A stretch of 64,000 nucleotides of DNA from Bradyrhizobium diazoefficiens (GTDB taxonomy: Bacteria; Pseudomonadota; Alphaproteobacteria; Rhizobiales; Xanthobacteraceae), in NCBI RefSeq assembly GCF_016612535.1, contig NZ_JAENXS010000001.1, forward strand, positions 248,001 to 312,000. Direction: 5' to 3'. The position numbers were made by a program, and so were the translations under genes. The notes under the pieces were generated by a model. That model searched no databases, was not told the DNA's origin, and saw nothing but the letters and a program-made list of their open reading frames with translations. Below are positions 49,163 through 57,662 of this stretch, piece after piece. Position 1 is the first letter of the stretch. Each line of letters begins with the position of its first letter.

Positions 49163-50026
49163 CTACTTTTTACTCAACAGCGCCTGACCTGCGCGGATGC
49201 GCGTCCCCTCGCCGATCCCGTCGCAGAACGAAAAGTCGCCGGGCGCGAGGATGATGATGGTCGAGCCGTGCTCGAACCAGCCGAGCTCCTCGCCCTTGGC
49301 CACGTTGACGTCGCAAGCGAAATTGACCGGGCCTTTCGTCTGCGCGTTTAGCACCATGTCGAGGAAGTGCAACCGGATGCTCGCGACCAGGATCGCGGCC
49401 ACCGGCACCAGCGTCACGACCTCGCCGGTCGACAAATGCGTGCGGATCACGGCGCGCTCGTTCTTGCAGAAGAGACGCTCGACCCGCTTCAGCGCGATCG
49501 GGTTGACGTTCCAGACGTCGCCATGGATCAGCGTGACGCGCTCGATATGCGCATCGTAGGGCGCGTGGAAGCGGTGATACATGCTCGAGGTCAGCCGCAG
49601 CGTCACGAAGCTTCCGTTGCGGTGCTGCTCGACCAGCGCGGGATCGCCGAGTAGATCGAGCAGCGAATAGGGCGCACCCTTGACCTGGAACAGCTCGGTA
49701 TCGGCGATCCGGCCATGGGCGCCGACGATGCCGTCGGAGGGGCTCGCGACAACCGAAGGGTCCGGGTCAAAGGGGCGCAGGCCTGGCTTAAGCTCCCGGG
49801 TGAAGCAATCGTGCAGGCTCTTGAAATGGGTTTTGCGAGCCTCCGACAGATCGAGATCGGAAAACAGCTTCCACAGCGCGATGGAGCCGTCCCGAATGAG
49901 CGGGTTCTCGATCTTGGAGAACCAGCCCATGAAGCGGGTCAGCGCCGCGCGGGGGATGCGATTGGTCAACAGGAAGTTGAGGTCTTCCTGCTGGGTGAAA
50001 GAGGCGATGAGGGCTTTGACTGTCAT
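49163..50026 (-). CDS. psd: Phosphatidylserine decarboxylase (proenzyme)
   Basis: A 287-residue membrane-associated enzyme of the long (E. coli) type that makes phosphatidylethanolamine. The self-cleavage motif is EHGST, with S255 becoming the pyruvoyl group; the more usual form is LGST. SSMYHRFHAPYDA and VASPSDGIVGAHG carry conserved active-site residues. The protein starts only 35 bases from the divergent aminotransferase gene. PE is the substrate of the PmtA-like enzyme encoded nearby. Confidence 0.95.
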   Translation of the reverse strand: MTVKALIASFTQQEDLNFLLTNRIPRAALTRFMGWFSKIENPLIRDGSIALWKLFSDLDLSEARKTHFKSLHDCFTRELKPGLRPFDPDPSVVASPSDGIVGAHGRIADTELFQVKGAPYSLLDLLGDPALVEQHRNGSFVTLRLTSSMYHRFHAPYDAHIERVTLIHGDVWNVNPIALKRVERLFCKNERAVIRTHLSTGEVVTLVPVAAILVASIRLHFLDMVLNAQTKGPVNFACDVNVAKGEELGWFEHGSTIIILAPGDFSFCDGIGEGTRIRAGQALLSKK

Positions 50027-50061
50027 GAATCTGTCAGCTCGCAGTATTAGCGCTTGTTGTC

Positions 50062-51726
50062 ATGGAAACGACACTCCCGATTCTCTCATTTTCCGTGGCC
50101 GCTGCAGCGTCCGCTGCCGCCGCCTTCCCGAAGCTGAAGGCGCGGATCGCACTGTCTCGCGCCAAGCACCGCTCGCTTGCCGGCCACTCCAAGATGTCGC
50201 GCCGGGTGGCCCGGCTGCTGCCGTTCTACGAGTTCGAAGGCGACAGATATTTCGGCTGCGACGGCGCGCCGGCGAACGTGGTGATGCAGCGCAAGGAGGC
50301 CTTCTTCCGTCTCGCGCGAATCTACGCCGATCGCTACCCTAGGGGTCGCGCGATGACCAAGGAAGCGGCCGAGACGATCTCCGATCTCAACTTCACCGAA
50401 AGCTATCGTGTGCCGTTCCAGTTCTCGCGCCTCGTCCGCGAACATCTGGGTACCTCGACCTTCATGGAATCGTCGAGCGGCGTCACCGTCACGGATGTCG
50501 ACGGCAACACGTCCTACGACCTCACGGGGTCCTACGGCGTCAACATCTTCGGCAACGACTTCTACAAGGAGTGCATCGAGGGTTCCGAGAAGCGGGCGCA
50601 CGCGCTCGGTCCGGTGCTCGGCCCCTACCATCCCGTCATCCTCGAGAACGTGCAGCGGCTCTGCCAGATCTCGGGCCTCGACGAGGTCTCGTTCCACATG
50701 TCCGGCACCGAAGCCGTGATGCAGGCGGTGCGGCTTGCGCGCTACCACACCAAGCGCACGCATCTGGTTCGTTTCGCCGGCGCCTATCATGGCTGGTGGG
50801 GCGACGTGCAGCCCGGCGTCGGCAACCCGATCCCCGCGCGCGAGACCTACACCCTCGCCGAGATGTCGGATAAGACGTTGCACGTGCTGCGCACGCGCAA
50901 GGACATCGCCTGCGTGCTGGTCAATCCGCTGCAGGGCCTGCATCCGAACGGCAATGCGCCCGGCGATTCCTCGCTGGTCGACTCGTCCCGCGGCGGCAAT
51001 TTCGATCGCGCGGCCTACACCGAATGGCTGAAGAAGCTGCGCGAGGTCTGCACCGAGCGCGGCATCGTGCTGATCTTCGACGAGGTCTTCGTCGGCTTCC
51101 GCCTCGCCGCCGGCGGCGCCCAGGAGTATTTCGGCGTCAAGGCCGACATGGTGACCTACGGCAAGAGCCTCGCCGGCGGCCTTCCGGTCGGCGTGGTCTG
51201 CGGCAAACGCGAGCTGATGCGCCGCTTCCGCGACGACCGCCCCGCCGACGTCTGCTTCGCCCGCGGCACCTTCAACTCGCATCCCTACGTCATGACGGCG
51301 ATGGACGAGTTCTTGAGCCGGCTCGCCAGCCCGAACTTCCGCGCCATCTATGACGGGCTGGATGCGACCTGGAACGGCCGTGCCGAGAGGCTCAACAAGA
51401 TGATGGAGAGCGCAGGCCTGCCGGTGCGGTTCGCCAATCTCTCGTCGATCTGGACGGTGAAATACACCACGCCGTCCCGCTACAATTGGATGCTGCAGTA
51501 TTACCTGCGCGCCGAAGGCCTGTCGCTGAGCTGGGTCGGCACCGGCCGGCTGATCTTCAGCCTCAACTACACCGACGCCGACTTCGCCGAGGTCGCCGAA
51601 CGCTTCGTTCGCGCCGCCGAGAAGATGAAGGCCGACGGGTTTTGGTGGCACGATGGTGTACTCACCAACAAGAACATCAAGCGGCAGATCCTGAAAGAGA
51701 TGCTGGCCAAGCGTCTTGGGCGCTGA
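50062..51726 (+). CDS. Class III aminotransferase with long N-terminal extension
   Basis: A 554-residue PLP enzyme of the glutamate-1-semialdehyde aminomutase-like group. D340 in LIFDEVFVGF and the PLP lysine K368 in MVTYGKSLAGGLPVG are intact, with AYHGWWGD at 241-248. About 125 residues precede the catalytic fold: a hydrophobic Ala-rich start (LPILSFSVAAAASAAAAF) that could anchor it to the membrane, then a basic stretch. Typical family members are 430-460 residues. The substrate is unknown; the neighbours suggest an amino group donor or acceptor in lipid metabolism. It diverges from psd. Confidence 0.88.
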   Translation: METTLPILSFSVAAAASAAAAFPKLKARIALSRAKHRSLAGHSKMSRRVARLLPFYEFEGDRYFGCDGAPANVVMQRKEAFFRLARIYADRYPRGRAMTKEAAETISDLNFTESYRVPFQFSRLVREHLGTSTFMESSSGVTVTDVDGNTSYDLTGSYGVNIFGNDFYKECIEGSEKRAHALGPVLGPYHPVILENVQRLCQISGLDEVSFHMSGTEAVMQAVRLARYHTKRTHLVRFAGAYHGWWGDVQPGVGNPIPARETYTLAEMSDKTLHVLRTRKDIACVLVNPLQGLHPNGNAPGDSSLVDSSRGGNFDRAAYTEWLKKLREVCTERGIVLIFDEVFVGFRLAAGGAQEYFGVKADMVTYGKSLAGGLPVGVVCGKRELMRRFRDDRPADVCFARGTFNSHPYVMTAMDEFLSRLASPNFRAIYDGLDATWNGRAERLNKMMESAGLPVRFANLSSIWTVKYTTPSRYNWMLQYYLRAEGLSLSWVGTGRLIFSLNYTDADFAEVAERFVRAAEKMKADGFWWHDGVLTNKNIKRQILKEMLAKRLGR

Positions 51727-51736
51727 GGCTTCTTCT

Positions 51737-51903
51737 CCCTCGCCCCGCCTGCGGGGAGAGGGTTGGGGTGAGGGGGACTCTCCGCGCGCGCGGTGCGGGT
51801 TGAGGAACGATCCGCTGGCAGCACCCCCGCGGAGACTCCCCCTCACCCGGCTTCGCGCTACGCGCAAATCCGACCTCTCCCCGCAAGCGGGGCGAGGTGA
51901 AGA
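51737..51903. repeat. CTCTCCCC/CCTCACCC palindromic repeat, copy 3
   Basis: The left part runs from CCCTCGCCCCGCCTGCGGGG to GAGGGTTGGGGTGAGGGGGA. The right part runs from CTCCCCCTCACCCGGCTTCG to CCGCAAGCGGGGCGAGGTG. The outer arms pair; the inner part (TTCGCGC/GCGCAAA) differs from the other copies. It starts 10 bases behind the aminotransferase stop, between converging genes. Confidence 0.8.
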
Positions 51904-51955
51904 GAGCACGCCGCCGCTTGCTTGAGTCACTTTGAAGGTATCCCCCAAGACGTGG

Positions 51956-51978
51956 ATGCCCGGCACGAGGCCGGGCAT
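51956..51978. repeat. Short GATGCCCGGC hairpin
   Basis: ATGCCCGGC and GCCGGGCAT pair perfectly around ACGAG, flanked by CGTGG and GACG. This is another common short palindrome of Bradyrhizobium-like genomes. It may end transcripts from either side of the converging pair. Confidence 0.6.
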
Positions 51979-52022
51979 GACGCAACCATCAGACATCGGA
52001 GTGTTGTGTGTGCGCAGCGCGC

Positions 52023-52682
52023 TCAGGCGTGCTGCTCTTCGAGCGTGGGCTCGTCGATGAAGCCCAGCGTGTGCTCGGGGTTGAGGTGCAGGCCGGGATC
52101 CATCAGCTCGCCGCGCATCAGCGCCAGCGGCGCATTGCGATAGAGCATCAAGTCGTGGAAGGGATCGGTTAGGATCTTGGTCATCCAGACGAGGCCGGTC
52201 TCGACGTCGCGGATGAAGAACAGGTGCACGGTGCGGAACATCAGCCCGCCGCCGCCGATCACGAGCCAGATCTTGGCAACCTGCCGCATGAAGTCGGCCG
52301 CGCTGGCCCAGGGCGTGAACAGGCCGAACAGGGTGGGATCGGCGAACAGCACCAGCGGCGACAGCGCCCAGATCGCCATCAGCACCACCTTGCGCTGAAG
52401 GTTGTAGCCGACCTTGATGTCTTCCTTGTACTCGTGGGTGGCCTGGTTGATGTGGTCGAAATCGTGCGGCTCGAAGAAGAAGTGACCGGCCTGGCGCGAC
52501 GTCATCGAGACCAGCCAGCCGACCAGCGCCGAGAGCATGGGGTCGACGAACAGCCAGAGATAGGCGAAGAGAAAGCTCAGCGCGCTGACGAAGTGCAGGC
52601 TCTGATTGATGCGGCTGTGGTGATAGTAGCGATGGTCGTCCCAGCGCTGGATCCGCAGCTGCTCGAGATAATTCTTGATCAT
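52023..52682 (-). CDS. Mpo1/DUF962-like integral membrane protein
   Basis: A 219-residue protein with three or four membrane segments. Histidines flank the first segment in HRYYHHSRINQSLHF, and RQAGHFFFEPHDFDH follows the second; this spacing recalls Mpo1 (DUF962), an iron-dependent fatty-acid alpha-oxidation dioxygenase of yeast. The C-terminal part, with FRTVHLFFIRDVETGLVWM, is not part of that pattern. ATG at 52682 was taken; the frame to 52751 adds 23 residues. It is the last gene of a run with PmtA and a glycosyltransferase. The family link is suggestive only. Confidence 0.6.
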   Translation of the reverse strand: MIKNYLEQLRIQRWDDHRYYHHSRINQSLHFVSALSFLFAYLWLFVDPMLSALVGWLVSMTSRQAGHFFFEPHDFDHINQATHEYKEDIKVGYNLQRKVVLMAIWALSPLVLFADPTLFGLFTPWASAADFMRQVAKIWLVIGGGGLMFRTVHLFFIRDVETGLVWMTKILTDPFHDLMLYRNAPLALMRGELMDPGLHLNPEHTLGFIDEPTLEEQHA

Positions 52683-52809
52683 GCTATTCCCCAAAATGCT
52701 TTCGGGTGAGGGATTTACAGAGATTCGATGTCCGCCGTGTGACATCATCATTTTGTCATATGACGACGCGCGGCGACGCGATGACGCACACGACGCGGGG
52801 AGCCTCGGA

Positions 52810-53499
52810 TCAGGCCGCTTTCGCGACGTCGATCTTGCGGAAGCGCACCAGAGAGAAATGGCCGAGCGGCGGAATCAGGCGGCGCTCGGCGAGCTCGATG
52901 CCGTTGGCGCCGGCGAGCCATTTGGCGTAGCGCGACCAGGCGAACTCGGCCGTGCGGAAGCCGAGCGGGCGCACCACCGGCTGGAGCTTCTGCTCGATGA
53001 AGCGACGCACGCCGGCGTCCGCACTGACGCGGGTGAGGATGATCAGCTCGCCGCCCGGGCGCAGCACGCGGGCGAATTCGTCGAGTGCGATTTCCGGATT
53101 CGGCACCGCAGTGACGACATATTGCGCCATCACGACGTCGAAGGAATTGTCCGGGAATTCGAGCTTCTCGGCATCCATCACCGCGAGGCCCTCGACGTTC
53201 TTCAGCCCGCCCTCGGTGACGCGCTGACGCGCCTTGTCCAGCATCGCTTCCGAAATGTCGGTGCCGAAGATCCGCAGATGCGGCGCGTACATCGGCAGCG
53301 AGATGCCGGTGCCGACGCCGACCTCGAGCACGCGGCCGCCGATCTTGTTGGTGGCGGCGATCGCCGCCGCCCGGCCCTTGGCGAACACGCCTCCGAACAC
53401 GAGGTCGTAGACCGGCGCCCAGCGATCATAGGCCTGCTCGACCGTGCCGCGGGTGAGGTCGAGCTGCTGGGTGCCGTCAAGGTTCATGATCTTAGACAT
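52810..53499 (-). CDS. PmtA-like phosphatidylethanolamine N-methyltransferase
   Basis: A 229-residue SAM-dependent methyltransferase. The SAM loop is VLEVGVGTGISLPMY, followed by FGTDISEAMLDKA and the acidic motif PDNSFDVVMAQYVVTAVPN. AYDRWAPVYDLVFGGVFAKG at the N-terminus is typical of PmtA from Rhodobacter and Bradyrhizobium. PmtA methylates phosphatidylethanolamine toward phosphatidylcholine at the inner membrane. It sits 33 bases after the glycosyltransferase and 127 bases before the Mpo1-like gene. Other members of the group make only one or two of the methylations. Confidence 0.88.
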   Translation of the reverse strand: MSKIMNLDGTQQLDLTRGTVEQAYDRWAPVYDLVFGGVFAKGRAAAIAATNKIGGRVLEVGVGTGISLPMYAPHLRIFGTDISEAMLDKARQRVTEGGLKNVEGLAVMDAEKLEFPDNSFDVVMAQYVVTAVPNPEIALDEFARVLRPGGELIILTRVSADAGVRRFIEQKLQPVVRPLGFRTAEFAWSRYAKWLAGANGIELAERRLIPPLGHFSLVRFRKIDVAKAA

Positions 53500-53532
53500 C
53501 GATGAGGTTCTCGCTGTGGGTCAAAGGTAGGA

Positions 53533-54585
53533 TCAACCGCGCACCGGCCGCCGCGCCATGCGAGGCGAGGCGCGCAGGATGCGGCTGGGCTGAAGTGAGG
53601 TGAGGTTTCCGACGAACTGGCGCGCACTGTTTTCCCAGGAGCGCTCCAGCGCGAAATTGCGGCAGGTGTCGCGCGACATGGTGAGCGCGCGCAGGCAGGC
53701 GGCGCGCAGATCGTTGTCGATCGCGCCGATCGGATGATCGGCGATGACGTCTTTCGGACCCGTCACCGGAAACGCCGCAACCGGCGTGCCGCAGGCGAGC
53801 GCTTCCAGCTGCACCACGCCGAACGTGTCGGTGAGGCTCGGAAACACGAAGACATCCGCGGCGGCGAGATGCGCGGTCAGATCCGCGCCCTTCTTCTCGC
53901 CGAGGAAGACGGCGTCCGGATATTTCTTCTCCAACGCCGCCTTCTGCGGACCATCGCCGACGACGACTTTGGTGCCGGGCAGATCGAGCGACAGGAAGGC
54001 CTCGAGATTCTTCTCCACCGCCACGCGACCCATGGTCATGAAGATCGGGCCGGGCAGATCGAGCTTGGCCGGCGAATCAGGATGGAACAGCTCGGTGTTG
54101 ACGCCGCGCCCCCAGAAGCCGAGTCGTTTGAAGCCCCGCCCGGAGAGCTCCTGCCGCAGCGACGGCGTCGCCACCATGGTCATGGCGGCGGCATCGTGGA
54201 AGTGGCGCAGCACGGCATAGCCGACCGCCGCCGGGATGCCGGTCCGCACCGAGACGTATTCCGGAAAACGCGTCGTATAGGAGGTGGTGAAGGCGAGGCC
54301 GTTGCGGCGACAATAGGCGCGCGCGGCCCAGCCGATCGGACCTTCGGTGGCGATGTGCAAGGCTTCGGGCGCCGCCTTTTCGATCCGCCGCGCGATCTCT
54401 TTTCCGCTCGGCAGCGCAACGCGCAGGCCCGGATAGGTCGGCAGCGGCCAGGAGCGGAAGCCGTCCGGCGTCAGGAAGTCGATCTCGACATCGAGGGCCT
54501 TGGCGGCGGCCGCCAGCGAGGTCAGCGTCCGGACCACACCATTGACCTGCGGATGCCAGGCGTCAGTCGCGATTAATACCCGCAT
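53533..54585 (-). CDS. GT4-family glycosyltransferase
   Basis: A 350-residue GT-B glycosyltransferase. The N-terminus MRVLIATDAWHPQVNGVVRT and the SxT-rich donor region (FPSLTDTFGVVQLEALACGTP with the E-x7-E motif) are typical of family GT4, near the glycolipid-forming mannosyl- or glucosyltransferases (MgtA/SqdX-like). It may glycosylate a membrane lipid such as diacylglycerol. ATG at 54585 was chosen; the frame to 54630 adds 15 residues. It is the first gene of the run with PmtA. Confidence 0.88.
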   Translation of the reverse strand: MRVLIATDAWHPQVNGVVRTLTSLAAAAKALDVEIDFLTPDGFRSWPLPTYPGLRVALPSGKEIARRIEKAAPEALHIATEGPIGWAARAYCRRNGLAFTTSYTTRFPEYVSVRTGIPAAVGYAVLRHFHDAAAMTMVATPSLRQELSGRGFKRLGFWGRGVNTELFHPDSPAKLDLPGPIFMTMGRVAVEKNLEAFLSLDLPGTKVVVGDGPQKAALEKKYPDAVFLGEKKGADLTAHLAAADVFVFPSLTDTFGVVQLEALACGTPVAAFPVTGPKDVIADHPIGAIDNDLRAACLRALTMSRDTCRNFALERSWENSARQFVGNLTSLQPSRILRASPRMARRPVRG

Positions 54586-54859
54586 GGGGAAATCCCGAGA
54601 GTTTGATGATTCTCGGCTTAGGACCATCAACCACGGATATTTCAGGCGTGTGACGTCATATAAATGTCGGCGCGCTGTTTTGTTTGTTAACGGGGCCCCC
54701 TGGCCACGAAACTGTCATGAAACAATCCTTGCCGCGACGAAACCGTTTTCGGTTTTCCGCGCAAACGTCGCGAAACTTTTTGCCGTTAGTGAATTAGGCA
54801 ACGGAGCACCGAAACGGTGCCGGGGTGACCAAGAAACACCAAGCAAACAGGGGCGGCCA

Positions 54860-55558
54860 ATGTTCAATCTGGACACGTTCAGGAATTATTCGCGCGCCGT
54901 TGCTGTCAGTGCAGTGGCTGTTGCCGCAATCGCGTTTGCCGGCCCGGCCAAGGCCGCGCCTGTGCAGCTGTTTCCGTTCTTCCAGCCGCTGCCGACGATG
55001 ACCGCGCCACAGCCCTATCAGGCGACGCCTTACCAGGCTGCGCCGTCCGAGGATCAGGACGCCGTCGAAATGCCGGCCCGCTTCCGCCGTCAGGCCGTCG
55101 CTTACGCGACGCGCGAGCCGGCTGGCACCATCATCATCGATACGCCCAACACCTATCTCTATTACGTGCTCGGTAACGGTCAGGCCATCCGCTACGGCAT
55201 CGGCGTCGGCCGTGACGGTTTCACCTGGTCCGGCACGCAATCGGTGACCAAGAAGGCCGAGTGGCCGGACTGGACGCCGCCGCCGGAAATGATCCAGCGC
55301 CAGCCCTATCTGCCGCGCCACATGGCCGGCGGGCCCGGCAATCCGCTCGGCGCCCGCGCCATGTATCTGGGCGGCACCGTTTACCGCATCCACGGCACCA
55401 ACGCCCCCGACACGATCGGCAAGCACGTCTCCTCCGGCTGCATCCGCCTCACCAATGACGACGTCTCCGACCTCTACTCCCGCGTCAACGTCGGCACCAA
55501 GGTGATCGTGCTGCCGATGACGGAGCGGAGAGCGGAGCTCGGAGCTGCGACGCGGTAG
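54860..55558 (+). CDS. L,D-transpeptidase (YkuD family)
   Basis: A 232-residue periplasmic enzyme that forms 3-3 peptidoglycan crosslinks or attaches proteins to the wall. A signal peptide ends near AKA at residue 32. The YkuD domain (about residues 92-220) has YRIHGTNAPDTIG and the catalytic SSGCIRL with the active cysteine. ATG at 54860, preceded by GGGGCGGCC, was chosen; the open frame goes back to 54500. The 274 bases upstream hold no gene and probably the promoter. Confidence 0.93.
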   Translation: MFNLDTFRNYSRAVAVSAVAVAAIAFAGPAKAAPVQLFPFFQPLPTMTAPQPYQATPYQAAPSEDQDAVEMPARFRRQAVAYATREPAGTIIIDTPNTYLYYVLGNGQAIRYGIGVGRDGFTWSGTQSVTKKAEWPDWTPPPEMIQRQPYLPRHMAGGPGNPLGARAMYLGGTVYRIHGTNAPDTIGKHVSSGCIRLTNDDVSDLYSRVNVGTKVIVLPMTERRAELGAATR

Positions 55559-56144
55559 GGCGCAGAACCAGATCGGGATGAACGGCACTGGTATTCCCGG
55601 CCGTTCCGGTCATTCAACTCGCCCGATGGCGAAAGTTTGCGTGATCGAGCGAATGCCACCCCGCCAAGAACAGCAGAAGAGGTCCCGCAACGGACTGGTT
55701 TCTGACGATCGGCACGGCGGCGGCGGCACCGATGTGGGCGGGCATGCCCATCGCGCGCCGGATCCTCGCTCGCTCCGCCCTCGGAAGGTCGTTGGTGTAC
55801 AGGGACGACCTGTCTGCATCGCGATGCCGGCGAGGCTCGGCGCATCTGCGGAGATTGCGTCCATGGTGAGGCTACGCCGAGGTTCTAAGCGATCCTTAGC
55901 AAGCTATCTAAACACGAAGTTGACGACCCCGCAGCCACGGCAAGCTTGGTCCATTCGCGCGGAGGCGTGAGCGAGCAAGATCGTCGACTTGCGGGAAACC
56001 GGTGGTAATATTCACCGGTTGATAACCACCGGTTGAGATCGCATGCGGCATTTACCCCCGCGAAAACGGTGCGATGACAGTCTGCGAAGGTGGGAATCGC
56101 AAGTCGGTGCACTGCAATGCATGTGCAAGGAGGCATTGATCGCG
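55559..56144. other. Gene-poor stretch between the L,D-transpeptidase gene and an unknown gene
   Basis: 586 bases without a certain gene. A minus-strand open frame with coding-like codon use lies within (separate entry at 55614). Plus-strand frames there look random. Inverted words GGTGGTAA/TTGATAACCACC near 56000-56034 may form a hairpin ahead of the next gene. Confidence 0.4.
55614..55751 (-). other. Possible small gene or gene remnant
   Basis: A minus-strand frame is open for 85 codons (55614-55871). The first ATG is at 55751, giving 45 residues starting MGMPAHIGAAAAVPIVR and ending DHANFRHRAS. The part before the ATG, with LYTNDLPRAERARIRRA, also looks protein-like and third-position GC is high, so this may be the end of a decayed gene. 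No ribosome site was seen. I do not recognise a family. Confidence 0.2.
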
Positions 56145-57308
56145 ATGGCCGGGCCGCATCGGACTGGCGAACATCTGATACAGTATCTGCAAAGGCTGAC
56201 GCCGCAGGTACGCGGCCGCCTGTTGGTTGAGCTGGAGCGATTGCATCTTCTGGGCGAGGACATTCCGCACTCGGAGCCATTGATTGCAGCGTTGCGCGCC
56301 GAATTCCGCGGCACGGGCCAGAATCACTACCGCGCCGGAAATCCGTCCCGCTATTTCTTCGAGCCCCTCGAGCCCGTGCTGGTGGACGGCGCGCCCGAGC
56401 GCGCCAATAGCGGGCAGATCGCGCGAGGATCGCTCGGGCCGATCTGGAGCTTCGTAAGTGAAAAGCTGCTGCCGAGCATGGCCGCGGACTACGTCGCGAA
56501 TGCGAAGGGCACGATCGCCGCCAACGATCTCGGCGAGACGAGGCGGATCGCGGCGACGTTCCAGAAAAAGGTCCTGACCTATCTGGACGGAACGCTCGGC
56601 CTCCCCGATGGAGCGGCCGAGGTGCGCGCAGGGCTCATGGCCTATACCAGTTCCCACGCGACCTTCGATGATCTGATGAAAATGCGGCACTTCCTGTGCG
56701 CCCGGCCGGAGCTTGCGGACTTCACCCGCGCCCTGGCGCCGAAGATTCCAAAACTGGATGGCCCGGTGCTTGCCAATGTTCTCAAACTGTTGGGAGCGCT
56801 GAAGTCAAAACGCAGCGATGCGGTGCCGTTCGCGTTGACGATCATCGCAGGGCGCCTGGAGAGACCGCGGGAATTGATGCTTCTGGCGACCATACCCGCC
56901 GGAAGCAGGACGCCGGCGGAGATCGCAGCCACCCCTTACGCGATCGCCGTTTCGATGGTGCTCGATCAGATCGACGAGAAGCGCTTGCTGTTGCTCTTTG
57001 CGTTACGAAACAATCGCATGGTTCAGGCGAAGGAGATCGTCGGCGACATCTACAAGATCGAACAGGCCGTGAGGGAACGGATCGACCTGACGGGATCGGG
57101 CTGGGGCAAACGCCTGCAGGACCTGATGACGGCCCTCCAGGCCGCGCTCGATGCGGAAATCAGCAGCATTCCAACTGATCACCTGCATCTGACACACATC
57201 CTCGAATCGTCGAAGCTGCGCCCGGATCTCTCCTTCGGCGATCGGATCACCCACTTTCTGGCGAAAAGCCGTAAGGCGTTGGGCTGGTCCGCCAGCAAGG
57301 AACGCTGA
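56145..57308 (+). CDS. Protein of unknown function, helix-rich
   Basis: A 387-residue protein I do not recognise. No signal peptide or membrane segment is visible. It is rich in leucine, alanine and arginine, mostly helical, with stretches such as YLQRLTPQVRGRLLVELERL and NVLKLLGALKSKRSDA, suggesting repeated helical hairpins. ATG at 56145 is preceded by AAGGAGG (56127-56133), a good ribosome site at a slightly long distance. ATG at 56121 and 56043 lie in frame upstream. It stands alone between the L,D-transpeptidase and the DUF899 locus. Confidence 0.75.
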   Translation: MAGPHRTGEHLIQYLQRLTPQVRGRLLVELERLHLLGEDIPHSEPLIAALRAEFRGTGQNHYRAGNPSRYFFEPLEPVLVDGAPERANSGQIARGSLGPIWSFVSEKLLPSMAADYVANAKGTIAANDLGETRRIAATFQKKVLTYLDGTLGLPDGAAEVRAGLMAYTSSHATFDDLMKMRHFLCARPELADFTRALAPKIPKLDGPVLANVLKLLGALKSKRSDAVPFALTIIAGRLERPRELMLLATIPAGSRTPAEIAATPYAIAVSMVLDQIDEKRLLLLFALRNNRMVQAKEIVGDIYKIEQAVRERIDLTGSGWGKRLQDLMTALQAALDAEISSIPTDHLHLTHILESSKLRPDLSFGDRITHFLAKSRKALGWSASKER

Positions 57309-57371
57309 CGCGGTCCATGACGGTGACCAGCCTCCCGACGTGGAATACCGCCGATCACCGGCGGAACGCCT

Positions 57372-57662
57372 TCACCCTCCGCTCCCGCCTCGCCGCTGCG
57401 AGATCAGCCTCAGCCACGCCGAAGCATGAAACGCGCTCATCAGCAGATACATCGGCACCATCCCGCCCAGCAGAGAGCCGTGGCCGGCGGCGCAGAGCAT
57501 GTCCGCCGGGCCGCCGCCGAGCACGGCCGTCAGTGCGGCCATCACCGCGAATGTCGGGGTGGCCGCAAGACCGAGCCATCGGGCGAGGTACGACGCGACC
57601 ACCGTCTCCCGGCCACCGCGACCGCCAACGGCGGCCGGGTTGACTGAGCAGGTCTCGCTCAC
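57372..57662 (-). CDS. Small membrane protein coupled to the DUF899 gene
   Basis: A 96-residue protein starting with GTG at 57662, which overlaps the DUF899 stop (GTGA). Two hydrophobic segments (about residues 31-50, AATPTFAVMAALTAVLGG, and 62-82, LLGGMVPMYLLMSAFHASAW) suggest an integral membrane protein with a short loop. The middle has DMLCAAGHGS. I do not recognise the family. The coupling implies a shared role with the DUF899 protein. Confidence 0.7.
   Translation of the reverse strand: MSETCSVNPAAVGGRGGRETVVASYLARWLGLAATPTFAVMAALTAVLGGGPADMLCAAGHGSLLGGMVPMYLLMSAFHASAWLRLISQRRGGSGG

Noticed and set aside
55578..55970. Plus-strand 130-codon frame in the gene-poor stretch
   Set aside because: Composition is Arg/Gly-rich and random; the minus-strand frame there has better codon use.
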